Source: an uncultured Actinomycetes bacterium (lineage in GTDB: Bacteria; Actinomycetota; Thermoleophilia; RBG-16-64-13). Taken from it: a stretch of DNA of 34,122 bases. Below, piece after piece: positions 8,403 through 16,164 of the stretch. The notes below the pieces were generated by a model that was given only the letters and a program-made list of their open reading frames with translations, ran no database searches and was not told the DNA's origin. Both the position numbers and the translations under genes were made by a program. Each line of letters begins with the position of its first letter. Positions within the stretch are counted from its first letter, which is position 1. The stretch covers positions 1 to 34,122 of the forward strand of contig CAIQPS010000132.1 of the NCBI GenBank assembly GCA_903873715.1, given 5' to 3'.

Positions 8403-11231
8403 CTAGATCGGGTTGGCCTTGATCATCTCCAGTTCTTCCTCGAAATCGGTGCCGAGATACCACTTGGGCGGGGTCAGGTCCTCGCCGCGCTGCAGGGCTT
8501 CCCAGCCCGCCTTGACCTTGTCGGGGGTCGCCGGCAGAGCGTAGACCCGCACGCCGGTCGCGTCGCGGATGGCGTTGATGACCGCCATGTGGTTGGAGCT
8601 CTGGAACACCTCGGAGCAACCGCAGGAACCGTGCGGACCGGCCGGGCGCGGGTTGTCCTGGTAGAAGACCAGCTGGATGTCGTCGGGGATGGCGTCGATC
8701 TGCGGGATGCCGCAGCCGATCATGCTGCCGTGCTTGTCCTGGGCGTCGTAGTTCTCCGACAGCGCGAAGCCGATGGAGTGGGAGAGACCGCCGTAGCCCT
8801 GGCCCTCCACGGAGAGCATGTTGCCCACCACGCCCACGTCGCCCACCCACGTGAAGCGCAGGGTCTGGGTCTTGCCGGTCTTGACGTCCACTTCCACGAG
8901 CGCGATGTTCACGCCGTACATGTAGGTGGGGTTCTTCTCGCCCTCGCCGGTGTTGGGATCGAGTCCCGGCGGCAGGCCGATGTTGAACTGGTCGTAGTGG
9001 CCCACGTACTTGGTGGGGATGCCCGCGGCGACCATCTCGTCGTAGGTGCGGTAGGTGCCGTCTTCCTTGCGCATGGCGCCCATGAGCTTGTTCGCCGCGT
9101 CGAGGGTGGCGTTGCCTCCCATGTAGTGGGAGCGGCTGGCGGCGGCCAGCATGGTGTCGGGGCAGAGCTTGCTGTCGTTCATCACGAGCTTGACCTGGCT
9201 CGGCTTGATGCCCAGGGGCTCGAGCGCCTTCACCGTGTGGGTGAGGGTACCGATGTCGCCGCCCTGGCCCATGTCCTCCCAGGTGTTGAAGTGGGTGATG
9301 GAGCCGTCCTTGTTGAGCTCCAGCGCCACCTCGGCGTGGTCGAACATGCCGATGGTGATGATGAAGCCGCCCATGCTCATGCCCACACCCGCGTGTTTGC
9401 CGGCGGCCCGGAGCTCCTCTGCTTCAGCCTTGTACTTGTCGTAGACGGGCTTGGCCAGTTCCAGCAGCTTGGGATAGATGTAGTCGTGGTACGGGCGGCT
9501 GTTGATGCTCGTGTCGCCCGGACGGGCCGCGTTGAGGTAGCGGAACTCCCACGGGTCCATGCCGGCCTTCTCGGCCGCCATGTCGATGAGGGCCTCGGTG
9601 GCGGTCATGATCTGCGGGGAGCCGAAACCACGATAGGCGGTGTTGAACGCGTGGTTCGTCGAGCCGCCGCGCGCCAGCGCCTTGATATTGGGGATGTTGT
9701 AGCCGTGGAAGCCCACGGATACGAGGTTGTTGAAGATCGGGACCACCTGATAGGCGCCGTGGTCGAGGGCTACGTCGTATTCGGCGGCGATGATCTTGCC
9801 GTTCTCGTCGCAGGCGATGCGGCCGTTGGTGTAGGTGGCCGAGCGCTTGCCGGTGGTGTGGTTGAACTCGTCGTAGCTGAGCTCCATGCTCACCGGCATG
9901 TTGAGGTTCTGCACGGCGGTGACGGCCAGGGCGAAGGTGCTCGAGGCGATGGTGTACCCGAAGGAGCCGCCCACCGTGTTGAGCTGCATCCTGATGTTCT
10001 CGAGCGGGATGCCGCACGCCTGGGCGATGCCCTCGCTGTTCTCGGACAGGTTCTGGCACTTGCACTGGATGGTCATCATGCCGTCGGTGCCCCAGTAAGC
10101 CTGGCAGACGTCGGGCTCGATGGGGAGGTGCGGCTCGTGCTGCGAGTGGAAGCTCCCCTCGGCGACGATCGGGGCATCCTCGAAGAGCTCGGCGGTGTCC
10201 TGCCCCTTGAAGAGCGGCTGCTCCATGTGGAAGTTGGGGATGGTCGCGTGCAGCTGGACGGCGTTCGGCATGACCGCTTCGGGATAGGTCAGGTAGGCCG
10301 GGAGCACTTCCAGGTTCTGCTTGACCGCTTTGGCGGCCTCACGGGCATGCTCGCGGGTGTCGGCGGCCACCAGGGCCACCACGTCGCCGCGGCGCAGGAT
10401 CTTCTTGCCGGCGATGACCGGGAACTCGCGCACGCCGGTGCCCTTGGTGCGCGGCACGAAGCCCTGGACCGGCATGTTGTTGTTGCCCTTGACGTCCTTT
10501 GCGGTCATGACCTTGATGACGCCCGGCATGGCCTCGGCTTCGGAGGTGTCGATGCTGATGATGTTGGCGTGGTGTGTCTCGGCGAGGACGACGGCCAAGT
10601 GAGCGATGCCGTCGGGCATTTGCAGGGTGACGTCGTTGCCGTAGTCGGCCAGGCCGGTGACCTTGGCCAGGGCGGTAGGCCGCGGGTGCCGCGATCCGTA
10701 TATCTCGGTCTCAGCCTCGAAGTCGTAGGTGATGTCGGCCATGGTCTTGTCGCCGCGCACGACCTCCGCGGCGGCCATGACGGCGTCCACGAGCGGTTTG
10801 TAGCCGGTGCACCGGCAGATGTTGTGGTGGTCCTTGAACCACTTGCGGACTTCCTCGCGGGTGGGCGCGGGGTTCTCCGCGAGCAGCCCGTAGGCCGACA
10901 CGATGAAGCCCGGCGAGCAGAAGCCGCACTGGGCGCCACCGTAGGTGATCCAGGCCTGCTGCAGCGGATGGAGGTGCTGCGGGGTGCCGATGCCCTCGAT
11001 GGTGGTGATCTCGCTGTACTCGGGCACGCGCTTCAGTTTCTTGGTGCACGCCCTGACCACTTCGCCGTTCAGGAGGACGGAGCAGGCGCCGCAGACGCCC
11101 GTGCCGCATCCGACTTTGACCCCGGTGAGGCCCAGGCGCCGCAGACCCTCGGCGAGTGTGTCCACTTCCGGGTCGCAGGTGATGAATCTCTCGACGCCGT
11201 TGATCTTGAAGCAGAGCCTCTGTAGCTGCAT
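8403..11231 (-). CDS. mop: Molybdopterin aldehyde oxidoreductase, single-chain Mop type
   Basis: A 942-residue xanthine-oxidase-family enzyme that oxidises aldehydes to carboxylic acids. The 2Fe-2S domains and Mo domain are fused without an FAD domain, as in Desulfovibrio gigas Mop (about 907 residues). The plant-ferredoxin-type cluster is bound by Cys42, 47, 50 and 62 and the second cluster by Cys102, 105, 139 and 141 (CGFC, CRCTGYKPLVDA). The Mo domain shows GGSFGY, AYRGFGSPQ and a terminal GCSE whose Glu874 aligns with the catalytic Glu869 of D. gigas Mop; the usual GVGE is altered to GCSE. A C-terminal extension of about 30 residues follows. Start ATG 11231 has AGGGGGAG upstream and begins where Mop homology begins; the longer open frame to 11435 is not supported. 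No signal peptide, so cytoplasmic. Confidence 0.94.
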   Translation of the reverse strand: MQLQRLCFKINGVERFITCDPEVDTLAEGLRRLGLTGVKVGCGTGVCGACSVLLNGEVVRACTKKLKRVPEYSEITTIEGIGTPQHLHPLQQAWITYGGAQCGFCSPGFIVSAYGLLAENPAPTREEVRKWFKDHHNICRCTGYKPLVDAVMAAAEVVRGDKTMADITYDFEAETEIYGSRHPRPTALAKVTGLADYGNDVTLQMPDGIAHLAVVLAETHHANIISIDTSEAEAMPGVIKVMTAKDVKGNNNMPVQGFVPRTKGTGVREFPVIAGKKILRRGDVVALVAADTREHAREAAKAVKQNLEVLPAYLTYPEAVMPNAVQLHATIPNFHMEQPLFKGQDTAELFEDAPIVAEGSFHSQHEPHLPIEPDVCQAYWGTDGMMTIQCKCQNLSENSEGIAQACGIPLENIRMQLNTVGGSFGYTIASSTFALAVTAVQNLNMPVSMELSYDEFNHTTGKRSATYTNGRIACDENGKIIAAEYDVALDHGAYQVVPIFNNLVSVGFHGYNIPNIKALARGGSTNHAFNTAYRGFGSPQIMTATEALIDMAAEKAGMDPWEFRYLNAARPGDTSINSRPYHDYIYPKLLELAKPVYDKYKAEAEELRAAGKHAGVGMSMGGFIITIGMFDHAEVALELNKDGSITHFNTWEDMGQGGDIGTLTHTVKALEPLGIKPSQVKLVMNDSKLCPDTMLAAASRSHYMGGNATLDAANKLMGAMRKEDGTYRTYDEMVAAGIPTKYVGHYDQFNIGLPPGLDPNTGEGEKNPTYMYGVNIALVEVDVKTGKTQTLRFTWVGDVGVVGNMLSVEGQGYGGLSHSIGFALSENYDAQDKHGSMIGCGIPQIDAIPDDIQLVFYQDNPRPAGPHGSCGCSEVFQSSNHMAVINAIRDATGVRVYALPATPDKVKAGWEALQRGEDLTPPKWYLGTDFEEELEMIKANPI

Positions 11232-11548
11232 GCCTCTTCTCCCCCTTCTATGCCGTCTATCGACCCGCCAGCCGTTCAAGACATGACAAAAATCACCCTG
11301 CACATGCGGCAGTGTGTATCGGCATACTATCGCACCGCGCGCGAACTCCGATGACCTTGCAGCATGGCTCCGTGCGGGGATTCTGAAATGGCATGCCGGT
11401 GGCCGCGGGGCTGTCCGGAGGCCGTGCCCGCCCATCTTCCCGGCGGTCCTTCAATCGAGCGCTCGCTCTACGGACCGGATTGGTGCATAATATGACGCGG
11501 GGATGGCGCCGCATGTGCGCCGGCAAATGAGTTCAAGTAGGAGATCGC
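11232..11548. promoter_or_regulatory. Shared upstream region between mop and the divergent cyclase-family gene
   Basis: This 317-bp interval must hold promoters for both genes. A 10-bp palindrome CGAGCGCTCG lies at 11456-11465, a possible operator. A CATAAT at 11486-11491 could be a -10 for the + strand gene (start 11549), with a leader of about 50 nt; no good -35 is seen. On the - strand, TAGTAT within the stretch 11325-11331 is a weak candidate -10 for mop. SD elements are clear for both genes. Confidence 0.4.
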
Positions 11549-12472
11549 ATGCACGAGTATCCGCTTCCGATAGACAAGATGCCGTACGACGACCGTTCGT
11601 ACACCACGCCGGAACTCGACTACTCCACGCCGGAGAAGAACGAACCGGGCCCGTGGTCCATCAGCAGTGACCTGGTGATGGTGGACCTGTCGCACCCGTG
11701 GGGCAACGACCAGCCCACCTGGCCGGCCGGGGCCCAGCCCTACACCACGCCGGTGCAGTACATGTCCAAGTTCAACCGCCGCACCCAGTTGATGTACGGC
11801 TTCCCGCAGCACGTCTCCACCCACTACGACGCTCCGGCGCACGTGTGCCAGGAGAGCCCGTTCAACGACCAGGTGCCGATCGAGAAGTTCATCGCGCCCG
11901 CCGTCATCTGGGACGTTCCCTGCAAGCCCATGGAGACCATCACTCCCGAGCGCCTCGCCCAGTGCGAGCCCAAGCTGCAGCCCGGCGACTACGCCATCAT
12001 CATCACCGGCTGGCACCGCCTGTACAGCGACTCCGACCGCTACTTCCTCTGGAGCCCCGGCCTGTCCGAGGCCGCCGGCGAGTGGCTGGTGGAGCAGGGC
12101 GCTTCCGGCTTCGGCATAGACACCCAGGCCCTCGACCATCCGTGCGCGTCCTACATGGCCTGCCACGGCCCCGGCCCGCTGGTGCCCCGCGTGATCGAAC
12201 TCTACGAGAACACCTTCTTCCCCGGCCGCAAGGCCAAAGAAGACCATCCCAAATGGGAGCCCGTGCACGAGGTCTTCCTCAAGCGCAACATCCCGGCCTG
12301 GGAGAACGTCGGCGGCGACGTGGACAAGGTCCTCGGCAAGCGCTGCGTGGTCTGCGCCTTCCCGACCCGCTGGCATATGGGCGACGGCTCCATCGTGCGG
12401 ATGGTGGCCTTCATCGACAAGAACGAACTGAACGACGTCCCCACCCGCGTCTACAAGTACGGCGTCTACTAG
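11549..12472 (+). CDS. Cyclase-family metal-dependent hydrolase (kynurenine formamidase-like fold)
   Basis: A 307-residue cytoplasmic protein of the cyclase/KynB family (PF04199-type), whose members hydrolyse amide, ester or lactone-like bonds with divalent metal. The metal site HVSTHYDAPAH (residues 88-98) corresponds to the family HxGTHxDxPxH motif, with Ser replacing Gly. Further family features are VDLSHP (45-50) near the N-terminus and GFGIDTQALDHP in the C-terminal half. It is longer than typical KynB (about 210), with extra segments at both ends. AGGAG at 11539-11543 lies 5 nt before the ATG. It is divergent from mop, so it may supply or remove an aldehyde-linked compound for that enzyme; this is inference. 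The substrate is unknown; kynurenine is not implied. Confidence 0.87.
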   Translation: MHEYPLPIDKMPYDDRSYTTPELDYSTPEKNEPGPWSISSDLVMVDLSHPWGNDQPTWPAGAQPYTTPVQYMSKFNRRTQLMYGFPQHVSTHYDAPAHVCQESPFNDQVPIEKFIAPAVIWDVPCKPMETITPERLAQCEPKLQPGDYAIIITGWHRLYSDSDRYFLWSPGLSEAAGEWLVEQGASGFGIDTQALDHPCASYMACHGPGPLVPRVIELYENTFFPGRKAKEDHPKWEPVHEVFLKRNIPAWENVGGDVDKVLGKRCVVCAFPTRWHMGDGSIVRMVAFIDKNELNDVPTRVYKYGVY

Positions 12473-12515
12473 ACCGGCTCGACAAGACCGGCGCCGGTGA
12501 TATCACGGTGACGAC

Positions 12516-12547
12516 GAGGCGGGCCGCCCCACAGGGCGGCCCGCCTC
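12516..12547 (+). terminator. Rho-independent terminator after the cyclase-family gene
   Basis: A perfect 14-bp stem pairs 12516-12529 (GAGGCGGGCCGCCC) with 12534-12547 around the 4-nt loop CACA, followed by TTGTATCTTCT. It is the strongest terminator-like structure in the window. The start of the next gene is only 16 bp further on. Confidence 0.88.
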
Positions 12548-12550
12548 TTG

Positions 12551-12556
12551 TATCTT
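12551..12556 (+). promoter_or_regulatory. Candidate -10 element for a leaderless radical SAM message
   Basis: TATCTT is followed by exactly 7 nt and the ATG at 12564. There is no Shine-Dalgarno sequence. Any -35 would fall inside the terminator stem, so initiation must rely on the -10 region. This fits a leaderless start of the TANNNT type common in actinobacteria. Confidence 0.55.
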
Positions 12557-12563
12557 CTGCCAC

Positions 12564-13937
12564 ATGAACACCCCCACCTCCGGCGAGCTCGACCGCCTCA
12601 TCCTGGACTCAGCGCAGGAGGCCAACATCCTGCCGATCATCTCGCGATGCGGCGAGGGGTGCGTGTTCTGCAGCCACAAGAACAACCCGCCGGAGATCGC
12701 CGTACATTCGGTGGGGGCGCGCTCGGTCGACGAGGTCGCGCGGACCATCGCGTTCCTCGACCCCGGCAGGGTGATCACCATCGGTGAGTCGGCCACCACC
12801 ATCATCGAGGGGGAGCCCCTGGCTCATCCACGGTTCAGGGAGATCCTGGCTCTGGTGCGGCGCGTCCACCCGGTGGCCCCGGTGGAGGTGACCACCAACG
12901 GGGGGCGGCTCACCGCCGAGATGGTGGAGTTCCTCGAGAGCGTGGGCGACGTCACGGTGAACGTGTCGCTCAACAGCGCCTCGGCACGGGGAAGGCTGCT
13001 GCTCATGGGCGAAGGGCCCGGGCGCGCCGAGCGGGCCATCGAGGGGGTGCGCCTGCTGGGCCGCTCGACGGTCGCCTTCAGCGGGAGCCTGGTGGCCATG
13101 CCGCACCTGGTGGGCTGGGAAGACATCCGGGAGACCGTGGAGTTCCTCGCCGCCAACGGGGCGACGGTGGTGCGGGTGGTGACGCCCGCCTTCTCGGGGC
13201 TCGCGGACGCAGTGTCACTCGCCGCCACCAAGGACCTGTACCCGGAGTTGCGCCGGTTCGTGGAGGGCCTGCCGGACGATCTGCCCTGCCCCGTGCTGCT
13301 GGAGCCGTCCTGCCCCGGAGACCTGGTCCCGCGCGTGAGCGGCGTGCTGAAGGCCTCGCCGGCCTGGGAGGCGGGGGTGAGGCGCGGCGACGTGTTCGAG
13401 AGCGTCGGAGGCCGGAAGCCGCGCTGCCGGGTGGAAGCCTGGCAATGGCTGGCGGCGGCGGGGCCTGTGTCGGCGGTCGTCGATCGGGCCGGCGCCGCCC
13501 GCGCCGTCGCGTGGACCAACCCGGCCGGCGGCGATGCCGGCGTGACCATGGAGTACGACTTCGACCCCGGCAGGATGGAGCGGCTGGCGGAGGTCCTGGC
13601 GGCCGGTCAAGGCCGGTCGCTGCTGCTCACCTCGGTGCTGGGGCACGCGGTCGTAACTGCGGTGCTGAAAGCGCTCGGGTGCGGCCCGGACGCCGCCCAA
13701 GCAGCGGCGGTGACGAACCGGACCTTCGGAGGCACCATAGCGGCCGCCGGGCTGCTCACCGTGGACGACTACCTGGCGGCCTACGAGGAGTGGCGCGCGT
13801 CAGCGCCGCTCGAGGCGCCAGAGCCCGCGCAGATCATCCTGCCTCAGGAGAGCTTCGACCGCCGGGGCTTCGACCTCAAGCGGGTGCACGCGTCTCACCT
13901 GCAGCGGCTCACCGGGGTGCGGGTCCTTCTCAGCTGA
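12564..13937 (+). CDS. Radical SAM protein with PDZ-like and DUF512-like C-terminal regions
   Basis: A 457-residue protein. CxxxCxxC is present as Cys29, Cys33 and Cys36 (CGEGCVFC), the ligands of the SAM-binding 4Fe-4S cluster. A GESATTIIEGEP segment (74-85) and VEVTTNGG (107-114) are typical SAM-barrel strands. Residues about 255-318 (KASPAWEAGVRRGDVFESV) look like a PDZ domain. Residues about 350-440 (TSVLGHAVV, TFGGTIAAAGLLTVDDY, IILPQESFD) resemble the DUF512 domain of clostridial and actinobacterial radical SAM proteins, but the domain order appears changed. The reaction is unknown. Its last 8 bases overlap the convergent C_GCAxxG_C_C gene. The start is the ATG 16 bp after a terminator, with no SD. 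Confidence 0.85.
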   Translation: MNTPTSGELDRLILDSAQEANILPIISRCGEGCVFCSHKNNPPEIAVHSVGARSVDEVARTIAFLDPGRVITIGESATTIIEGEPLAHPRFREILALVRRVHPVAPVEVTTNGGRLTAEMVEFLESVGDVTVNVSLNSASARGRLLLMGEGPGRAERAIEGVRLLGRSTVAFSGSLVAMPHLVGWEDIRETVEFLAANGATVVRVVTPAFSGLADAVSLAATKDLYPELRRFVEGLPDDLPCPVLLEPSCPGDLVPRVSGVLKASPAWEAGVRRGDVFESVGGRKPRCRVEAWQWLAAAGPVSAVVDRAGAARAVAWTNPAGGDAGVTMEYDFDPGRMERLAEVLAAGQGRSLLLTSVLGHAVVTAVLKALGCGPDAAQAAAVTNRTFGGTIAAAGLLTVDDYLAAYEEWRASAPLEAPEPAQIILPQESFDRRGFDLKRVHASHLQRLTGVRVLLS

Positions 13938-14385
13938 GGATCTCTCCAAGCCGGTCGATGGTCCACTCCACGAACAGCGGGCAGCGGGTGAGGGCCTGGG
14001 TCTTCTTGGCTTCGCGGAAGCCCTTGTCGGTACTGATGTCGCAGCCCAGCAGGCCCTTGCAGGTGACGGCGCCGAACTGCTCCTCGAAGTCGCGCATGAG
14101 CTGCTGCATCGGGTCGAAGCCGGTGTTCTTGGGGGTGTCCGCAGGCGCGCTGAAGTCCCTCAGACCAAGGGCGATCGCCGCCCCGGTGAGCGCTCCACAG
14201 GTCTGGCCCATGCGGACCATGCCGCCGCCGAAGTAGTTGGCCGCGTTGGCCATGGCGGGGTTCGCCTGCGTGGCCAGGAGGGCGCTGGTGAGCACCGCCT
14301 GCGCACAGTTGAGGTGGTTGGGGCCCGGGTCGAGATAGCCGGCCATCGCTTGGGCTTTGGCCTGTTCGCGCAGTTCGGGTGTCAC
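13930..14385 (-). CDS. C_GCAxxG_C_C family redox protein
   Basis: A 151-residue protein of the C-GCAxxG-C-C family (TIGR01909-like). Conserved Cys are at 27 (LNCAQAV), 63 (GQTCGALTGA), 109, 115 (CKGLLGC) and 135, and the glycine-rich FGGGMVRMG precedes the second. Family members are thought to bind a metal or redox centre and are frequent in anaerobes; DVU_1555-type members are linked with aldehyde oxidoreductase loci (from memory). The start is GTG 14385 with AAGGAG 5 nt upstream. A TACTAT on the - strand at 14415-14420 could be its -10. It converges on the radical SAM gene with an 8-bp overlap, and both may serve the nearby mop system. Confidence 0.88.
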   Translation of the reverse strand: MTPELREQAKAQAMAGYLDPGPNHLNCAQAVLTSALLATQANPAMANAANYFGGGMVRMGQTCGALTGAAIALGLRDFSAPADTPKNTGFDPMQQLMRDFEEQFGAVTCKGLLGCDISTDKGFREAKKTQALTRCPLFVEWTIDRLGEILS

Positions 14386-14476
14386 GTGGTCTCCTTGGGT
14401 AGCGGGACCAGGAAATAGTACACAATCGGTAGACCATTCGCCGACCCGCGTCGTGCCGGGGGCCGGCGGTCCGCGC

Positions 14477-15967
14477 CTACCAGTCGAGAAGCCGCCGCTG
14501 CCCCTGCAGCGCCCGGATATTGGTGACGTCCTGGACCGTCTCCAGCACGCCCCGGTAGGCGCCCTGCCCGTCGCGCAGCGCGAAGTAGCGGATGTGTACG
14601 AACTTCGCTCCCACCTGGATCCAGAACTCGGCCATGTCCTTCTCGCCCGCGCGGAAGGCGTCCACGATCTCCTGGACTTTATGCACGCTCGCCGGCGGGT
14701 GGCAGTTCTGCACCCGGCGCCCCACGACGCCCGGGGACCTGGGGAACACCCGCTCCCCTTCGGAGTAGAAGCGGACCTCGTCGTTCTCGTCCACGAACGT
14801 CATGTCCAGCGGGAGCGCGCCCAGGAGCATGTCGATCTGCTCCAGGCTGAGGGAGCCGGTATGCAGGGGCATGAGGCCGGGGCTCGCCGGCGCCGCGGGG
14901 GATGCCGCCGGGGCTGCGCCGGTCACTGCTGCCGGGGCCGCTTCTCCGGCCGCCCACTCCGGCACCTCGCCGATGAGGGTGTAGCCGATCTCGTCCTCTC
15001 CGGCCTTGATCTGCCGCCACTCCTCTTCGGAGAGCACGTCGAGGGCCATCGGGAACAGGACCTTCTCCTCTTTGTTGATCATGTCGTCGACCATGGTGGT
15101 CACCTCGTCGACGGCGTGGATGCTGGCCTTGCGGTCGTCCGCGGCCAGCGCGCGGCCGAGGCCTTTCACTACGACCCGGATGTCGTCATGCAGCGCCCAC
15201 ATCACTTTGGTCGGTCCCTCGACGCCCCGCTTCTCGAGGAAGGGGAAGAGCTGGTTCTCCTTGCGCACGTAGTGCCGCTCGAAGTCCCTCATCTGCTCGA
15301 ACGCCGCCGTCAGAGCCGGCCTGCCCGGCCAGTCGCCGCCGGTGCCCGCCGCCGCTTCGGCCGTACCGGCCTCCGCGGCCGCGCGCCGCATGGCCGCGGT
15401 CACTTCGAGCGCGGCCTTGTTCTCCCGCTGGTAGCTGTCTATGGGATGGCCCGCCGGCACGCGCAGTCCGGGGTTCGCCTCCAGTGCCTCCTGGAAGACC
15501 TTCATGTGCACGTCGCACAGCCGCTTCACCTCGGTGTCCGGAAGGCCCTCGGAGATGAGCGCCTGTTCCATCGCCGCGATCTCGGTGGCTTCGATGTCCT
15601 GTATGAGCGCCTCGAAGCGGGGCTTCACCTCGTCCGCGGTCTTGCCGGCGTGGAGTTCGCCGATGATGGACTTCAACTCTTCCTGCCGCGCCGGGTCGAC
15701 GCCCGCCGCCGCGGAAGCGCCGGTCTGCGGCACCGTGCCCGTCTGCCGGCCGATCTCCGCCGCTATGTCCTTCAACAGGCCGGCCACCGGGATGCCCGCG
15801 GTATCCGCGACCCTCTGCAGGGTGGCGAAGCGCCCAACCGTCTTGCGGGCCACAGGGTTGGTGAGCTTCTTGAACTCCGGGTGGTATCCGGCCAGATAGT
15901 CGAGCAGGAAGGGATGGGCATCCAGGAGCGTGCCGATGGTCGTCTTGGGCGTGAGAGTGATTGCCAT
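14477..15967 (-). CDS. DUF1858-DUF438-hemerythrin-PAS protein
   Basis: A 496-residue cytoplasmic multidomain protein. An N-terminal DUF1858 domain (about 1-65, TIGTLLDAHPFLLDYLAGYHPEF) is followed by a DUF438 helical region (about 90-160), a hemerythrin-like region (FERHYVRKENQLFPFLEKRG, WALHDDIR, MINKEEKVLFPMA), an Ala/Pro-rich linker, and a PAS domain (about 370-490, MTFVDENDEVRFYSEGERVFPRS) like those that bind heme or flavin. Such proteins are found in anaerobes and are suspected of sensing O2, NO or redox stress. Start ATG 15967 is chosen for GGAGGAG 5 nt upstream; the frame stays open further upstream without support. It is divergent from a two-component gene pair, so it may feed that signal path. 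Confidence 0.9.
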   Translation of the reverse strand: MAITLTPKTTIGTLLDAHPFLLDYLAGYHPEFKKLTNPVARKTVGRFATLQRVADTAGIPVAGLLKDIAAEIGRQTGTVPQTGASAAAGVDPARQEELKSIIGELHAGKTADEVKPRFEALIQDIEATEIAAMEQALISEGLPDTEVKRLCDVHMKVFQEALEANPGLRVPAGHPIDSYQRENKAALEVTAAMRRAAAEAGTAEAAAGTGGDWPGRPALTAAFEQMRDFERHYVRKENQLFPFLEKRGVEGPTKVMWALHDDIRVVVKGLGRALAADDRKASIHAVDEVTTMVDDMINKEEKVLFPMALDVLSEEEWRQIKAGEDEIGYTLIGEVPEWAAGEAAPAAVTGAAPAASPAAPASPGLMPLHTGSLSLEQIDMLLGALPLDMTFVDENDEVRFYSEGERVFPRSPGVVGRRVQNCHPPASVHKVQEIVDAFRAGEKDMAEFWIQVGAKFVHIRYFALRDGQGAYRGVLETVQDVTNIRALQGQRRLLDW

Positions 15968-16164
15968 GTTCGCTCCTCCGGCAGGGCGAAGTCGATAGGG
16001 CATATGCTTGAGACACATAGGATATCTCTTGCCCGTGGGTCCAAACATTGCATTTTGGTTACGATTGCGGTAATCAATAACTCGTAGACGTCAATGTCCA
16101 GCGGCAGTGGACACCACCTGATGTCGACTCGGAAAGCCGCATTCCGGGTACTCGGGTCCGCACT
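15968..16164. promoter_or_regulatory. Divergent promoter region, locally A/T-rich
   Basis: This 197-bp interval separates the DUF438 gene (-) from the HD-GYP regulator (+). Around 16045-16085 the composition becomes A/T-rich, unlike its surroundings. On the - strand TATCCT at about 16018-16023 is a plausible -10 for the DUF438 gene. On the + strand TTGCAT near 16048 may be a -35. No clear operator was found. Confidence 0.35.

Noticed and set aside
8589-11225. A very long open frame (878 codons) antisense to the Mop gene
   Set aside because: Its composition is the codon-shifted mirror of a conserved enzyme (long runs of His, Val, Gly, Asp), with no recognisable domain. The - strand Mop protein has all catalytic and cluster residues.
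11232-11435. N-terminal extension of Mop by 68 residues
   Set aside because: The extension has no Mop homology and is Arg-rich, while ATG 11231 has a good SD and matches the start of the ferredoxin domain.
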